Assembly (NCBI RefSeq): GCF_046845755.1
Contig: NZ_CP177357.1
Coordinates: forward strand, 124,001-188,000
Source of the DNA: Rubrivirga sp046845755
GTDB taxonomy: Bacteria; Bacteroidota; Rhodothermia; Rhodothermales; Rubricoccaceae
Length of the DNA: 64,000 bases
Direction of reading: 5' to 3'
In this document: positions 52,130 through 62,023 of the stretch, piece by piece
How positions within the stretch are numbered: the stretch's first letter is position 1
Layout of the letters: every line of letters begins with the position of its first letter
Notes under the pieces: generated by a model
What the model saw: the letters and a program-made list of their open reading frames with translations, nothing else
Database searches by the model: none
What the model was told of the DNA's origin: nothing
Program-made: the position numbers and the translations under genes

Positions 52130-52888
52130 ATGCTCCGCTCCCTCGCTCTCCTCGTGTGCCTCGCCGTCGGCGCCGGGTGCCTCGCCGTCCCCTCCGAGCC
52201 CCAGACGGCCGAGGTGGCCTTCCTCGTCGCCGGCACCCCGGCCGCCGCGCTCGACTCGGTGGCCGCCTGGGCCGCCGGATCTGACGTTCTCAGCCTCGAC
52301 CGCACCGATGGCCGGCTCGTCGTCCGCGACCGCCGGCCGGGCCAGACCAACACGGCGACCGTCACGGCCCAGCCCTACGCCGACGCGCTGGCCCGGGTCG
52401 TCGTCGCCAGCCGCTACGTGATGGCCCCGTCGTTCCGCGACCTCGGCCTCACCATCTACTCGGGCCAGCGCGGCGAGCGCGGCGCGGCGTTCGCGCTGCC
52501 CCGCCCGGGCTCTCCGTCGTGCTTCTCCGTCGAGGACTGGGTCGACGAGCTCGCCGGCGACGGGGCGGAGGCGCTCGCTGAGACGCCTGCGGTCGATCCC
52601 GGAGCCGAGGTCTCGCCCGAGTTGATCGGTGGCCTGCCCGGCCTGCAGCGGCGGCTCGTCTACCCCGAGCGCATGCGCCGCGCGGGGGTCGAGGGCGCCG
52701 TCTTGGTCCAGTTCGTCGTCGGCGAGACCGGCGCCGTCGAGTGCGCTGAGGTCGTGTCGTCGCCGCACCCCGACTTTACCGCATCAGCGCTGGCGGCCGT
52801 GCGCGCGTCGTCGTTCACGCCCGGCACCCAGGGCGGCGTCCCTGTCCGGGTCCGCTTCGCCGTCCCGCTGACGTTCGCGCTCCGCTAG
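52130..52888 (+). CDS. TonB C-terminal domain lipoprotein
   Basis: The 252-residue product has a signal ending in LAVGAGC, so it is a lipoprotein in place of the usual inner-membrane TonB anchor. After a variable middle region (about 30-155) it carries a TonB C-terminal domain: LPGLQRRLVYPERMRRAGVEGAVLVQFVVGETGAVE, then VRASSFTPGTQGGVPVRVRFAVPLTF. Such a lipid-anchored TonB_C protein cannot easily transmit ExbBD energy and may instead be a periplasmic partner. It lies upstream of the CHAT gene with an 88-bp gap. Confidence 0.85.
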   Translation: MLRSLALLVCLAVGAGCLAVPSEPQTAEVAFLVAGTPAAALDSVAAWAAGSDVLSLDRTDGRLVVRDRRPGQTNTATVTAQPYADALARVVVASRYVMAPSFRDLGLTIYSGQRGERGAAFALPRPGSPSCFSVEDWVDELAGDGAEALAETPAVDPGAEVSPELIGGLPGLQRRLVYPERMRRAGVEGAVLVQFVVGETGAVECAEVVSSPHPDFTASALAAVRASSFTPGTQGGVPVRVRFAVPLTFALR

Positions 52889-52976
52889 CGCGGCCCAGGG
52901 CTCATCTGACGGTCGGTGCGTCGGAGAATCGTCGCCGTGCCCTACACTGCGAACCGTACTCCCCGAGGCCGGTGCG

Positions 52977-55900
52977 ATGATTCAGGTGATCCATGTGCCC
53001 GAGCGGCACCGGGCGGCTGAGGCCGCCTTCTCGCTCCCGTTCCGCTACCTCTACGCGGTGCACCCCACGGTGCCGCCCGGCGCGGCCGACCTCCTCCCGC
53101 TCGCCGGTGTCTTCCGGGGGGTGTTGGGCGAGGGCATCCATTCCCTGGCGGGGCGGCCCTGGGCGACGGTCCGGGGCATCGTGGACCTCTCCGTCTGGTG
53201 CCCGGGGTGGTCCGACGACGACCTGGAGCGCTTCGTCCGCGACCAGCTCCCGGACCTCGCCGACGACCTGCCCCCGATCGTGTACCGGGGCAACCCGTTC
53301 GAGTCGGACGCGCCGCCGTTCGACATCGTCCATCTACACGCCGGCCACCTCGACCCGGACATGCTGGAGGGGGACGGCGGCGGCGCGTGGGAGGGCACGG
53401 TGCTCCCCCAGGTCCTCCAGCACGAGACGAGGCTCCTCATCCACCAACTGCGCGAGGAGGCCGTCCCGGACGTGGCGCCCGACCACGCCACGGCCGAGCG
53501 GATCGTGGCCCAGGGAGGCCCGGCGGTCCTGGTCGTCGAGCGCGTCGACCCGTACACCATGGGATCCTTCTTCCGGAACCTGGCGCACAACGCGAAGCTG
53601 AGCCAGATGGAGGCGTGGGCCGGCATGGAGGGCATGGAGGGCGCGCTGTTCCTGGGGGACGACGCCGGTGCCCTCCTCGACATGGTGCCGCACCTGGAGG
53701 CCCTCCGCGAGCGCACGGCGCGCGTCACGGAGCGCGCCGTGGCCCGGCAGGGCGCCGATCCGGACCTGGCCGCGAAGATGCGGGACTTCGTGCACGCCTC
53801 GCAGCTCCGGTACCGGCGACGGGGCGCGGACGACGTGTGGGCCGAGGACGCCGCCTCGATCCGCGTCCGATCGGCCGAGGCCGCCGAGCAGGCCTCCCGC
53901 CGGATCAAGGCGGCGACGGGGGCCTACGACGAGGCCCGGGGCGAGTGGTACCACGAGGGCGAGGGGACCGTCCCGATGGCCGAGGCCGCCGAGGCGCTGG
54001 CGGAGGCCGAGGCGATGGCGGATGTGCTGGAGGCGGCCGACCGCGCGCCGCGCGCGCTCAACGCCCACTTCCACGACGAGACGACCGACCGGGACCTCGG
54101 CCGAGCCGACGCGCTCGCGCTCGGCCACGACGCCGCCCTGCTCGTGAGCGTGGGGCTGCAAGACGCACGCTCGGTCGTGACGGGGAAGGAGCTCTTTCCC
54201 ATCGCGTCGCTGCCGCCCGACCGCGACGGCTACGCCATCGACGTCGCGTTCGCGTTCGGCTTCGTCCCCGACGGCGCCGAGGGGGAGGCGCCGGCCCTCT
54301 CCACCGACGCGCCCGTCCCGGACATGGCCGTCCGGCCGACGTACGACCGGGGCGCGCCGCGCGCGCGCCACGCGCACCTGCGCACGGGCCGGATCTGGGT
54401 CCCGCGCGTCAACGGCCCCAGCGCGGTCATGGACGGCGACGCCGTCGGCGCCGTCGGCGACCTCGCGCTGCGGTTCGCCGTCCCGGCCGACGCCGACCTC
54501 GACGGCGGGCGGCTCCGCGGGCGCCTCTCGCTCACGTTCGAGACGAACGTGGTGCAGTCGGCGCGCGTGGAGGTCCGCCTCGGCGACGGCCGGGGCGCGG
54601 CGGACGCGGCGCCGATCCACGTGGACTACGCCCTGAGCGGCTCCTTCGAGCGGCTCGACGAGCAGTACGCTCGGCGCAAGGTCCGCATCGGGGACGCGGA
54701 CGAGGTCCCGGTGCGGCTCGCCCTCACCGTCAACGGCGAGGCGCCCGGCGACCACCGGATCCTGGTGCAAACCCGCGCCGACGGCGCCGCCGTGCCGGCC
54801 GACGGCAGCTGCCGGCCGGTCGGGTGGACGGAGTACAACGCGACGGGCCTGGCGGGCCTCGTCCAGGACGCGCGCGCCGCACTCTGGGGCTGCTACTACG
54901 CCTGGAGCAACACCGACGCCGGCATCGTCCGCGACGGCGACCGGCCGGGCCTCTCCGCCACGAATGGAAAGCCGCGCGACCCGTTCGTGATGGACTTGCA
55001 CCGCCTCGCGCCCATCGGCCGGGCGCTCTGGAACGCGGCGTTCGCCGACGTGGTGCAGGAGGGCGGGGGCTGTTCGCCGGTGCGGTGGCAGCGGCACCTG
55101 CAGGAGGTGCTCGCGGAAAGCTCCCTGATCCAGGTCGCGCGCGCGGCCTCGCTCGAATTCGCGTTCCCCTGGGCCCTCGTCTACGACCTTCCCCTCAACG
55201 ACTCGAAGGTCCGCGACTGGCGGCCCTGTCGCGTGATCGAGGAGTGGACCCGAGCGGGCGTCCGGACGGCGACCCACACCGAGTGCCCGCACGCCGACGC
55301 CCACACCGACACCACCATCTGCCCCTTCGGGTTCTGGGGCCTCAAGCACGTCGTGGAGTCCCCCCTGTCGCGCTTGACGACGTCCGACGGGGTCCGGTTC
55401 GCCGTCGAGGCCCGCGACCGCGTCCGCGTCTCGACGCCCCCCCGCGTCGCCACGGGGCGGACGACGGACCCCGGGCTGCCGGCCACGACCATCGACCGGC
55501 ACCTCGCGGCGCTCCAGGACCTCGGCCTCGCGTTCGCCCCGGCGCACCCGGCGACGGACTGGGCCGCCATGGAGCCGTCCCTCCGGGCCCCCGAGCTGCT
55601 GTACGTCCTCTGCCACGGCGAGCGCGACGACAAGGGCGACTACCTCTCCATCGGGCCGGGCACCAGCCCCGCCCACCGGATCCACGCCGACGGCACGCTC
55701 GCCAGCTGGGCCCGGAACGCGGCCACCGGCCCCGACCTCGACGCCTGGGAGGCCCGCGCGCCGCTCGTGTTCATCAACGGCTGCCACACCTCCGACCTCC
55801 GGCCGGGCCAGATCGTCAGCTTCGTGAGCGTGTTCGGCTCGGTCGCCGCGAGCGGCGTGATCGGCACCGAGGTCACCGTCAGCCTGCCCGTGGCGACGGA

Positions 55901-56060
55901 GGTCGCCGAGTCCGTCTACCGCGCGATGCTGGGCGGGGCCTCCGCCGGCGAGGCCCTCCGCGACGTGCGCTGGCAGCTCGCCAACAAGGGCAACCTGTTC
56001 GGCCTGGCCTACACGCTCTACGGCCTGGCCAGCCTCCGCCTCGGCGCCGAGGCCGGGTAG
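52977..56060 (+). CDS. CHAT caspase-like protease, large orphan
   Basis: This 1027-residue cytoplasmic protein ends in a CHAT caspase-fold domain (about 770-1020). The catalytic pair is His880 in LYVLCHGERDDKGDY and Cys936 in LVFINGCHTSDL. It also has two Cys in TECPHADAHTDTTICPFGFWGLKHVVE (Cys770, Cys782), a segment I recall from other large bacterial CHAT proteins. The N-terminal about 400 residues have no recognised domain; residues about 470-600 are beta-rich and Ig-like. Known CHAT proteins are proteases in defence or regulation. No gasdermin, CRISPR or other effector gene is adjacent. Nucleotide composition matches the genome. Confidence 0.85.
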   Translation: MIQVIHVPERHRAAEAAFSLPFRYLYAVHPTVPPGAADLLPLAGVFRGVLGEGIHSLAGRPWATVRGIVDLSVWCPGWSDDDLERFVRDQLPDLADDLPPIVYRGNPFESDAPPFDIVHLHAGHLDPDMLEGDGGGAWEGTVLPQVLQHETRLLIHQLREEAVPDVAPDHATAERIVAQGGPAVLVVERVDPYTMGSFFRNLAHNAKLSQMEAWAGMEGMEGALFLGDDAGALLDMVPHLEALRERTARVTERAVARQGADPDLAAKMRDFVHASQLRYRRRGADDVWAEDAASIRVRSAEAAEQASRRIKAATGAYDEARGEWYHEGEGTVPMAEAAEALAEAEAMADVLEAADRAPRALNAHFHDETTDRDLGRADALALGHDAALLVSVGLQDARSVVTGKELFPIASLPPDRDGYAIDVAFAFGFVPDGAEGEAPALSTDAPVPDMAVRPTYDRGAPRARHAHLRTGRIWVPRVNGPSAVMDGDAVGAVGDLALRFAVPADADLDGGRLRGRLSLTFETNVVQSARVEVRLGDGRGAADAAPIHVDYALSGSFERLDEQYARRKVRIGDADEVPVRLALTVNGEAPGDHRILVQTRADGAAVPADGSCRPVGWTEYNATGLAGLVQDARAALWGCYYAWSNTDAGIVRDGDRPGLSATNGKPRDPFVMDLHRLAPIGRALWNAAFADVVQEGGGCSPVRWQRHLQEVLAESSLIQVARAASLEFAFPWALVYDLPLNDSKVRDWRPCRVIEEWTRAGVRTATHTECPHADAHTDTTICPFGFWGLKHVVESPLSRLTTSDGVRFAVEARDRVRVSTPPRVATGRTTDPGLPATTIDRHLAALQDLGLAFAPAHPATDWAAMEPSLRAPELLYVLCHGERDDKGDYLSIGPGTSPAHRIHADGTLASWARNAATGPDLDAWEARAPLVFINGCHTSDLRPGQIVSFVSVFGSVAASGVIGTEVTVSLPVATEVAESVYRAMLGGASAGEALRDVRWQLANKGNLFGLAYTLYGLASLRLGAEAG

Positions 56061-56061
56061 C

Positions 56062-56538
56062 TCATGGCTCGAGGTTCGCAGGCCCCCGGCCACTCGGGAC
56101 GGTCGGCGGGCCGTGCTCGGGCTGGCCCAGAATGTTGTGGTCGCCGGGGTTGGTGCGGATCGCGTCGAGCCCGTACGTCTTGAAGTACTTCCACAGGTAG
56201 CCGAAAAAGCCGACGGCGAGGCCGATGCCGTAGGCCCCGAACAGGGCCGTCCCGGCCGGGAACAGCACGAGCACCGCCGCGCCGCCGACGGCCCCGATCA
56301 CGGCCGCGATGTCGGCGAGGCCGGTCGTCTCCGACCGCCGGATCGTGCGGTAGGTCACCCACCCGACGACGGTGCCGAACGCGAAGGCCCCGGCCAGGAT
56401 GAAGAGGGCCTTGATCCAGAACAGGAAGGGGACGTCGGCGACGTCGGCGGCCAGCGCCACGGTCGAGTCGACGGCGGCCAGCGTGTCGGTCGCCACCGTG
56501 TCTGCGGGCGGGAGCGAGGCGAGGGTCGAGTCCTGCAT
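56062..56538 (-). CDS. membrane protein of unknown function
   Basis: This 158-residue product has an N-terminal Asp/Thr/Ala-rich segment (about 1-35), three hydrophobic helices (about 37-60, 75-97 and 100-120) and a C-terminal soluble tail (LDAIRTNPGDHNILGQPEHGPPTVP). It shares the layout of small Bacteroidota membrane proteins, but I assign no family. It converges on the CHAT gene, with its stop 1 bp past the CHAT stop, so a functional pairing is possible but not shown. Confidence 0.7.
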   Translation of the reverse strand: MQDSTLASLPPADTVATDTLAAVDSTVALAADVADVPFLFWIKALFILAGAFAFGTVVGWVTYRTIRRSETTGLADIAAVIGAVGGAAVLVLFPAGTALFGAYGIGLAVGFFGYLWKYFKTYGLDAIRTNPGDHNILGQPEHGPPTVPSGRGPANLEP

Positions 56539-56709
56539 CGTTGGGAGGGCGGGTGCGAGCGCAGGATAGGGCGGGCGTGCCGAATTCCAGCGCTCGCACC
56601 CGACATCGATCGATCGCGGGGATGGTCGGTCGTGGTTGTCGGGAGGCCAGGGTCCCGGTGCATCGCTGGCGGCCCGCGCCCGCTTCCGCTCGGCGGAAAG
56701 ACGTCACCC
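56539..56709. other. intergenic region upstream of the membrane protein gene
   Basis: This part, ahead of the 21-bp array, is GC-rich and holds no gene, terminator or RNA I could recognise. A TCGATCGATCG stretch near 56605-56620 is the only palindromic detail. Confidence 0.35.
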
Positions 56710-56878
56710 GAGAACCCCAGAGGCCCAACGGAGACCCCCCGAGGTTCAGCCGAGGACCACCAAGGGTCAACCGTGACCCTCCGGGGTTCAGGCGAGACCC
56801 TCGGAGGTTGAACGAAGAACGCCCCGAGGTCCAGTCGAGACCCTCGGAGGTTCACGGGCGGGCCTGGGATGTTCAGGT
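56710..56878. repeat. degenerate 21-bp tandem array, eight units
   Basis: Eight consecutive units of 21 bp (one of 22) follow the consensus GAGACCCTCGGAGGTTCAGCC. Boundaries are at 56710, 56731, 56752, 56773, 56794, 56815, 56837 and 56858. Each unit has an imperfect palindrome (CCTCGGAGG). Read in either direction the period of seven codons keeps frames open, but no start, stop or homology supports a protein. It could be a minisatellite or a set of operator sites. Confidence 0.75.
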
Positions 56879-57166
56879 GGGGTCAGGCCGTGGTGCCGCC
56901 CTCCGCGGTGCCCCCGAGGCTGTCTTGCCCCGCGGTACCCACGGCGGGTGATCCCGCATCCGTGTGTTTTGCGGATGACCGTATGTCCTCGCTCTGTACG
57001 AGCGGGGTCCACCGACGAGCGGAGACGCCGCGCTCTGGCCTCGACCATTTTTCCCGTGCGAGGAGGACTGAATCGTCCTCCCCCTGCGGTGGCCCCGTCG
57101 CCAGGGTGGCGTTCCGTGCTCGTGATGCCGTCCACCTCCCCAACGTACCCTCGGGTTACCTCTGCC
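56879..57166. other. leader region of the EF-hand gene with small hairpins
   Basis: No gene seen. It has a CATCCGTGTGTTTTGCGGATG hairpin-like sequence near 56966 and GGAGGACTGAATCGTCCTCC (about 57062-57081), a perfect 7-bp stem with a 6-base loop. Either could be a transcriptional signal for the downstream EF-hand gene. Confidence 0.4.
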
Positions 57167-57715
57167 ATGCTGACCGACCTGCAACAAAAAAAGCTGCCGA
57201 ACCTCTTCAATCTCCATGATGCCGACGACGACGGTGTCCTTAGGAAGTCGGACTACAATCGGGTCGCTCAGGAGATCGCCCAGGCGCGTGGGCTGGAGGT
57301 GGGCTCGACCGAGGAGAAGGAACTGCGCTCACGCTTCTCGACAGCCTGGGACAGCATGAGCACAATGGCAGACACGGACCAGGGGCGCGGGGTCACGTTG
57401 GACGGATGGTACTCGTACTGGGAAACAGTGCTTTCGACCGAGGGCATGTACGATGATGTGGTCAGTCCCATCGGAGAGTTCGTGTTTTACCTGTTGGGCC
57501 AGGATGGGAGCGGAGTCGTGTCTTTCGATGAGTACATGACATTCTGTAGCATCATGGGGCTCGACCAAGAGGTGGCCGAAGACGTGTTTTCCAGACTCGA
57601 CCTTGATGCCGACGGGAGCCTGTCACGAGGGGAGATTTCGGTCCTGCTGGAGCAGTATTTCTGCAGCGATGACCCCGCCGCTCCGGGGAACTGGTTCTTC
57701 GGCCCCTACGAGTAA
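57167..57715 (+). CDS. EF-hand calcium-binding protein (calerythrin-like)
   Basis: The 182-residue cytoplasmic product has four EF-hand-like loops: DADDDGVLRKSD (about 18-30), a degenerate DTDQGRGVTLDGW (about 68-80), GQDGSGVVSFDEY (about 110-122) and DLDADGSLSRGEI (about 144-156). The first and last have the acidic ligands expected for calcium binding, the second lacks most. This four-loop layout resembles bacterial calerythrin-type proteins, which are thought to buffer or sense calcium. GC is clearly lower than in the neighbours, which suggests acquisition by transfer. Confidence 0.88.
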   Translation: MLTDLQQKKLPNLFNLHDADDDGVLRKSDYNRVAQEIAQARGLEVGSTEEKELRSRFSTAWDSMSTMADTDQGRGVTLDGWYSYWETVLSTEGMYDDVVSPIGEFVFYLLGQDGSGVVSFDEYMTFCSIMGLDQEVAEDVFSRLDLDADGSLSRGEISVLLEQYFCSDDPAAPGNWFFGPYE

Positions 57716-57820
57716 ACCTCACCCCTCGTTCGCCTCGACGGTCCTGGCCGGCTGCGCGAGCACGGGGTCCCCATACAGGTTCGCCTCCCGCTGGCGACGC
57801 GTACCGCCAGCGGAGAGCGC

Positions 57821-59746
<1,926 letters not shown>

Positions 59747-59821
59747 GGTCGGGTCCAGAACGTGAGGGGGTCTGGAAGCCGAGCCCGCGCGGCTGGCGGC
59801 GCCGGCGGGCGGCCGCTGAAG

Positions 59822-59905
59822 CACTCCCTACGCCGGTGCGAGCCGGATCAGGTGCGGAGGGTCTGTCTCAGCCGCGGTCTCCGGAGAGGGCGGCACCCCT
59901 GGCTT
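59822..59905 (-). promoter_or_regulatory. TPP riboswitch (THI element)
   Basis: On the minus strand, the sequence GGGGTGC, GCTGAGA, ACCCT, CACCTGATC-GG and CACCGGCGTAGGGA occur in order and match the conserved core of the TPP riboswitch. It sits about 76 nt ahead of thiC and should shut off expression when thiamine pyrophosphate is bound. No clear terminator is visible downstream, so translational control is likely. Confidence 0.93.
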
Positions 59906-60042
59906 CCGCCCGCAAGCTACGGTGTGGGGACGCTCGCTGCGCTGGCTGGCGCCGGCCTCCGGTTCGCGGGACTGAGGGGATTGGGGGGAGTGCACGTCGA
60001 CCCCTCCTGCACCTCGGCGAGAGCCGGCCCCGATGCATCTTC

Positions 60043-60073
60043 AGTCCCCCAGTCCCCCAGTCCCCCAGTCCCC
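60043..60073 (+). repeat. AGTCCCCC tandem repeat abutting the DUF6958 start
   Basis: Nearly four units of AGTCCCCC (60043, 60051, 60059, 60067) run directly into ATG 60074. A simple repeat at this site lies in the ribosome-binding region, and changes in copy number could alter expression. Confidence 0.7.
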
Positions 60074-60355
60074 ATGCCCGACCGCATCCACGCCCGCCAC
60101 CCCGACCCCGACAAGCAGGGCACGACCATCGACGCCGCCAAGTACCGCGCGGTCCGCGACGCCATCGAGGCCGAGCTGGCGGACGGGCCCGTCATGCTGA
60201 GCGACCTCCGGCGCGCCGTCAAGGCTCGGATCGGCGACACGTTCGAGGGCTCTGTCTCGTGGTACGTGATGGCCGTCAAGCTGGACCTTGAGGCGCGGGG
60301 CACCATCGAGCGTGTGCCCCGCCAGACGCCTCAGCACCTCCGGCTGGTCGGCTAG
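60074..60355 (+). CDS. DUF6958 family protein
   Basis: This 93-residue cytoplasmic protein has DAAKYRAVRDAIEAELAD, then LSDLRRAVKARIG and WYVMAVKLDLEARGTIERVP, which I recall as the pattern of the small DUF6958 family (winged-helix-like). Function unknown. It lies beyond the thiC riboswitch on the opposite strand. The stop codon overlaps the 3' end of the frameshifted membrane gene. Confidence 0.78.
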   Translation: MPDRIHARHPDPDKQGTTIDAAKYRAVRDAIEAELADGPVMLSDLRRAVKARIGDTFEGSVSWYVMAVKLDLEARGTIERVPRQTPQHLRLVG

Positions 60356-60791
60356 CGCGCCCGGAACGCGGACCACGTCGCCGCGAGGGGGACGCCGAAA
60401 ATGACGAGCGGGGCGGCGTTGATCATCCAGACGTTGAACCGGCGCCGTGCGCCAGCGACACTGTCGAGTCGACCACGACCCACAGCGCGAGGGAGCCGGC
60501 GAGCGCCCACCACGCCCACCGCTCGCGCCGCGCGAAGGGGATGGCGGCCACCAGCGCGGCCAGCACGTACGACCCGGCAATCGTCCCGCCGAGCGGCCCC
60601 ATCACGAACCGGCGGAACGCGGCGGCTTGCGCGGGCTCGGCGCCGCCGTAAAAGTGGTCGGCGACGGCGGCCGTCCACATCGCCAGGAACGGGGCGTCGG
60701 GCCACACGGCGACGGCGACGCCGAACGCGACGAAAAAGGCGCTTGCGGCGACGAGCCACCGCTGCCAGAACTGGAACGCGCGATCGGACAT
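60352..60791 (-). pseudogene. frameshifted membrane protein gene
   Basis: The ORF starting at ATG 60791 (MSDRAFQFWQRW) codes for three or four hydrophobic helices down to VVDSTVSLAHGA, then falls out of frame and ends at a TGA near 60424. The correct continuation is in another frame: FNVWMINAAPLVIFGVPLAATW, ending at 60352. A single missing G near 60438-60442 (GCC GGT TC in place of GCC GGG TTC) explains it. Either the gene is broken or the base is a sequencing error. Family unknown. Confidence 0.75.
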
Positions 60792-60876
60792 CGAGCGGCT
60801 GGGAGAGCTCCCAAGATGGGGCGCCACGGCTCCCCCGCTTTCACACGCGGCCCAGCCCGTTCGACTTTCTGGATCG

Positions 60877-60900
60877 CCTCCCCTCGGTCCGGAGGGGAGG
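60877..60900. repeat. perfect 9-bp GC hairpin
   Basis: CCTCCCCTC (60877-60885) and GAGGGGAGG (60892-60900) pair perfectly around a GGTCCG loop. It lies downstream of the NTF2-like gene (minus strand) and may help end its transcript, but no T-run follows. It resembles the hairpin near 27140 in the prs-rplY spacer. Confidence 0.55.
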
Positions 60901-60912
60901 GAGGGGCCGACG

Positions 60913-61350
60913 TCAGTCGGTGTGGGCGTGCGGGCGGCGGTGGAACGCCTTGCTCACGATCTTCCAGCCGTCGTCGAACCGCAGCAGCGTCATGTGGTCG
61001 ACGAAGGTGAACGTGGGGTACTCGATCTCGAGGACGGCCGAGGCGGCGTCGCCGGAGACGGTCACCGAGGCGACCCGGGTCACGCGGTTCGAGGGCGGCG
61101 CCTCGGGGTCGCGGGTCTCCATGCCGCGCCGGAAAAAGTCGAGCGCGTTGACGTCGCGGTAGTCGCCGCCGTCGAGCCAGCGCATCGTGGCGGACGGGTG
61201 GAAGGCGCGCGCCAGCACGTCGAAGTCGCCGGCCGTGCCGCCGTCGAGGTAGTAGGAGACGGCCTCGACGACCTGGTCGTGGTCGGAGGTCTGGGCGAAG
61301 ACGGCGGGGGCGAGCAGGGCGAGGGCGAGGGCGAGGGCGAGGTGGCGCAT
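60913..61350 (-). CDS. secreted NTF2/lumazine-binding-like protein
   Basis: The 145-residue product has a signal peptide (about 1-19, ending FAQ). The mature part matches the nuclear transport factor 2-like family of the Lumazine_bd_2 kind: VVEAVSYYLDGGTAGDFDVLARAFHPSATMRW, then VTVSGDAASAVLEIEYPTFTFVDHMTLLRFDDGWKIVSKAFHR. No enzyme activity can be inferred. It lies in the minus-strand group with the M23 peptidase and AraC regulator. Confidence 0.87.
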   Translation of the reverse strand: MRHLALALALALLAPAVFAQTSDHDQVVEAVSYYLDGGTAGDFDVLARAFHPSATMRWLDGGDYRDVNALDFFRRGMETRDPEAPPSNRVTRVASVTVSGDAASAVLEIEYPTFTFVDHMTLLRFDDGWKIVSKAFHRRPHAHTD

Positions 61351-61397
61351 GAGGCGGGGTGGAGATGAGGCCGGGCTACGCGAGCTCTCCGAGTCGG

Positions 61398-61994
61398 TTA
61401 CGGGAGCACCTCGTAGGTCGTCCGGGTGCGGAGCGGGGCGTGCGCTGGGGACGCGTTCGAAAACGTGACGGGGACGCCGCGGTACGGGTACGACGGGTCG
61501 CCCTCGACCACGATAAAGTGGAGGTGCGGGTAGCCCGCCAGCCCGGACCGTCCGACGACGCCGAGTGTGTCGCCCCGGGCCACCTCGTCGCCGACCTCGA
61601 CCGCGATGCCGCCGGCCGGGGAGTGGAGGTAGTACGCGCCCGTCCGGTCGCCGTGGTCGACGAAGACGTAGTTGCCCGACCCGCCGCCGGTGCTGGGCTC
61701 GTCCTCGTCGAGGAACGCCACGCGGCCGGCGCGGGCGGCGACGAAGGGCGTGCCGGTCGGGAGGTCGAAGTCGGTCGCGAGGGCGTCCGGCTCGCCCTCG
61801 CCGTGGAAGGAGCTGGAGCAGTTGGCGAGGCCGGTCGTCACGCGCGTCCCGGGCGCGAAGGGGACGACGTAGGGGGTGGCGTCGGCCGATGGGTAGGCCA
61901 CGTCGCAGCCGTCGGCGCGGGACGGGGGCGACACGCGCAGGGTGTCGCAGGAGAGGGCCAGCACGAGGGGCGCGAGCGCGAGCAGGCGGAGCAT
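61398..61994 (-). CDS. M23 family peptidase-like lipoprotein
   Basis: The 198-residue product has a signal ending in LVLALSC, a lipobox. The LytM-like domain has zinc-site segments FHGEGEPDALATDFDLPTGTPF (first His and the Asp) and YPHLHFIV (final HxH pair), plus the GVVGRSGLAG loop, so it should be a peptidoglycan endopeptidase-like enzyme. The first His-containing segment is slightly divergent. ATG 61994 is preferred over an upstream start. The stop lies 47 bp from the NTF2-like gene start downstream. Confidence 0.87.
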   Translation of the reverse strand: MLRLLALAPLVLALSCDTLRVSPPSRADGCDVAYPSADATPYVVPFAPGTRVTTGLANCSSSFHGEGEPDALATDFDLPTGTPFVAARAGRVAFLDEDEPSTGGGSGNYVFVDHGDRTGAYYLHSPAGGIAVEVGDEVARGDTLGVVGRSGLAGYPHLHFIVVEGDPSYPYRGVPVTFSNASPAHAPLRTRTTYEVLP

Positions 61995-62023
61995 GGGGTG
62001 GGGGAGAGCGTCGGCCCCCAACC

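Noticed and set aside
52130..52888. The TonB_C lipoprotein as a standard TonB energy transducer
   Set aside because: It has a lipobox and no inner-membrane helix or Pro-rich spanning region, so it does not fit classical TonB.
56355..56855. A minus-strand open frame across the 21-bp array and the membrane protein gene
   Set aside because: Its repeats only reflect the 21-bp period, and it overlaps the better-supported membrane protein gene.
56710..56878. The 21-bp array as a CRISPR array
   Set aside because: Units are contiguous without spacers, unit identity is low and there are no cas genes.
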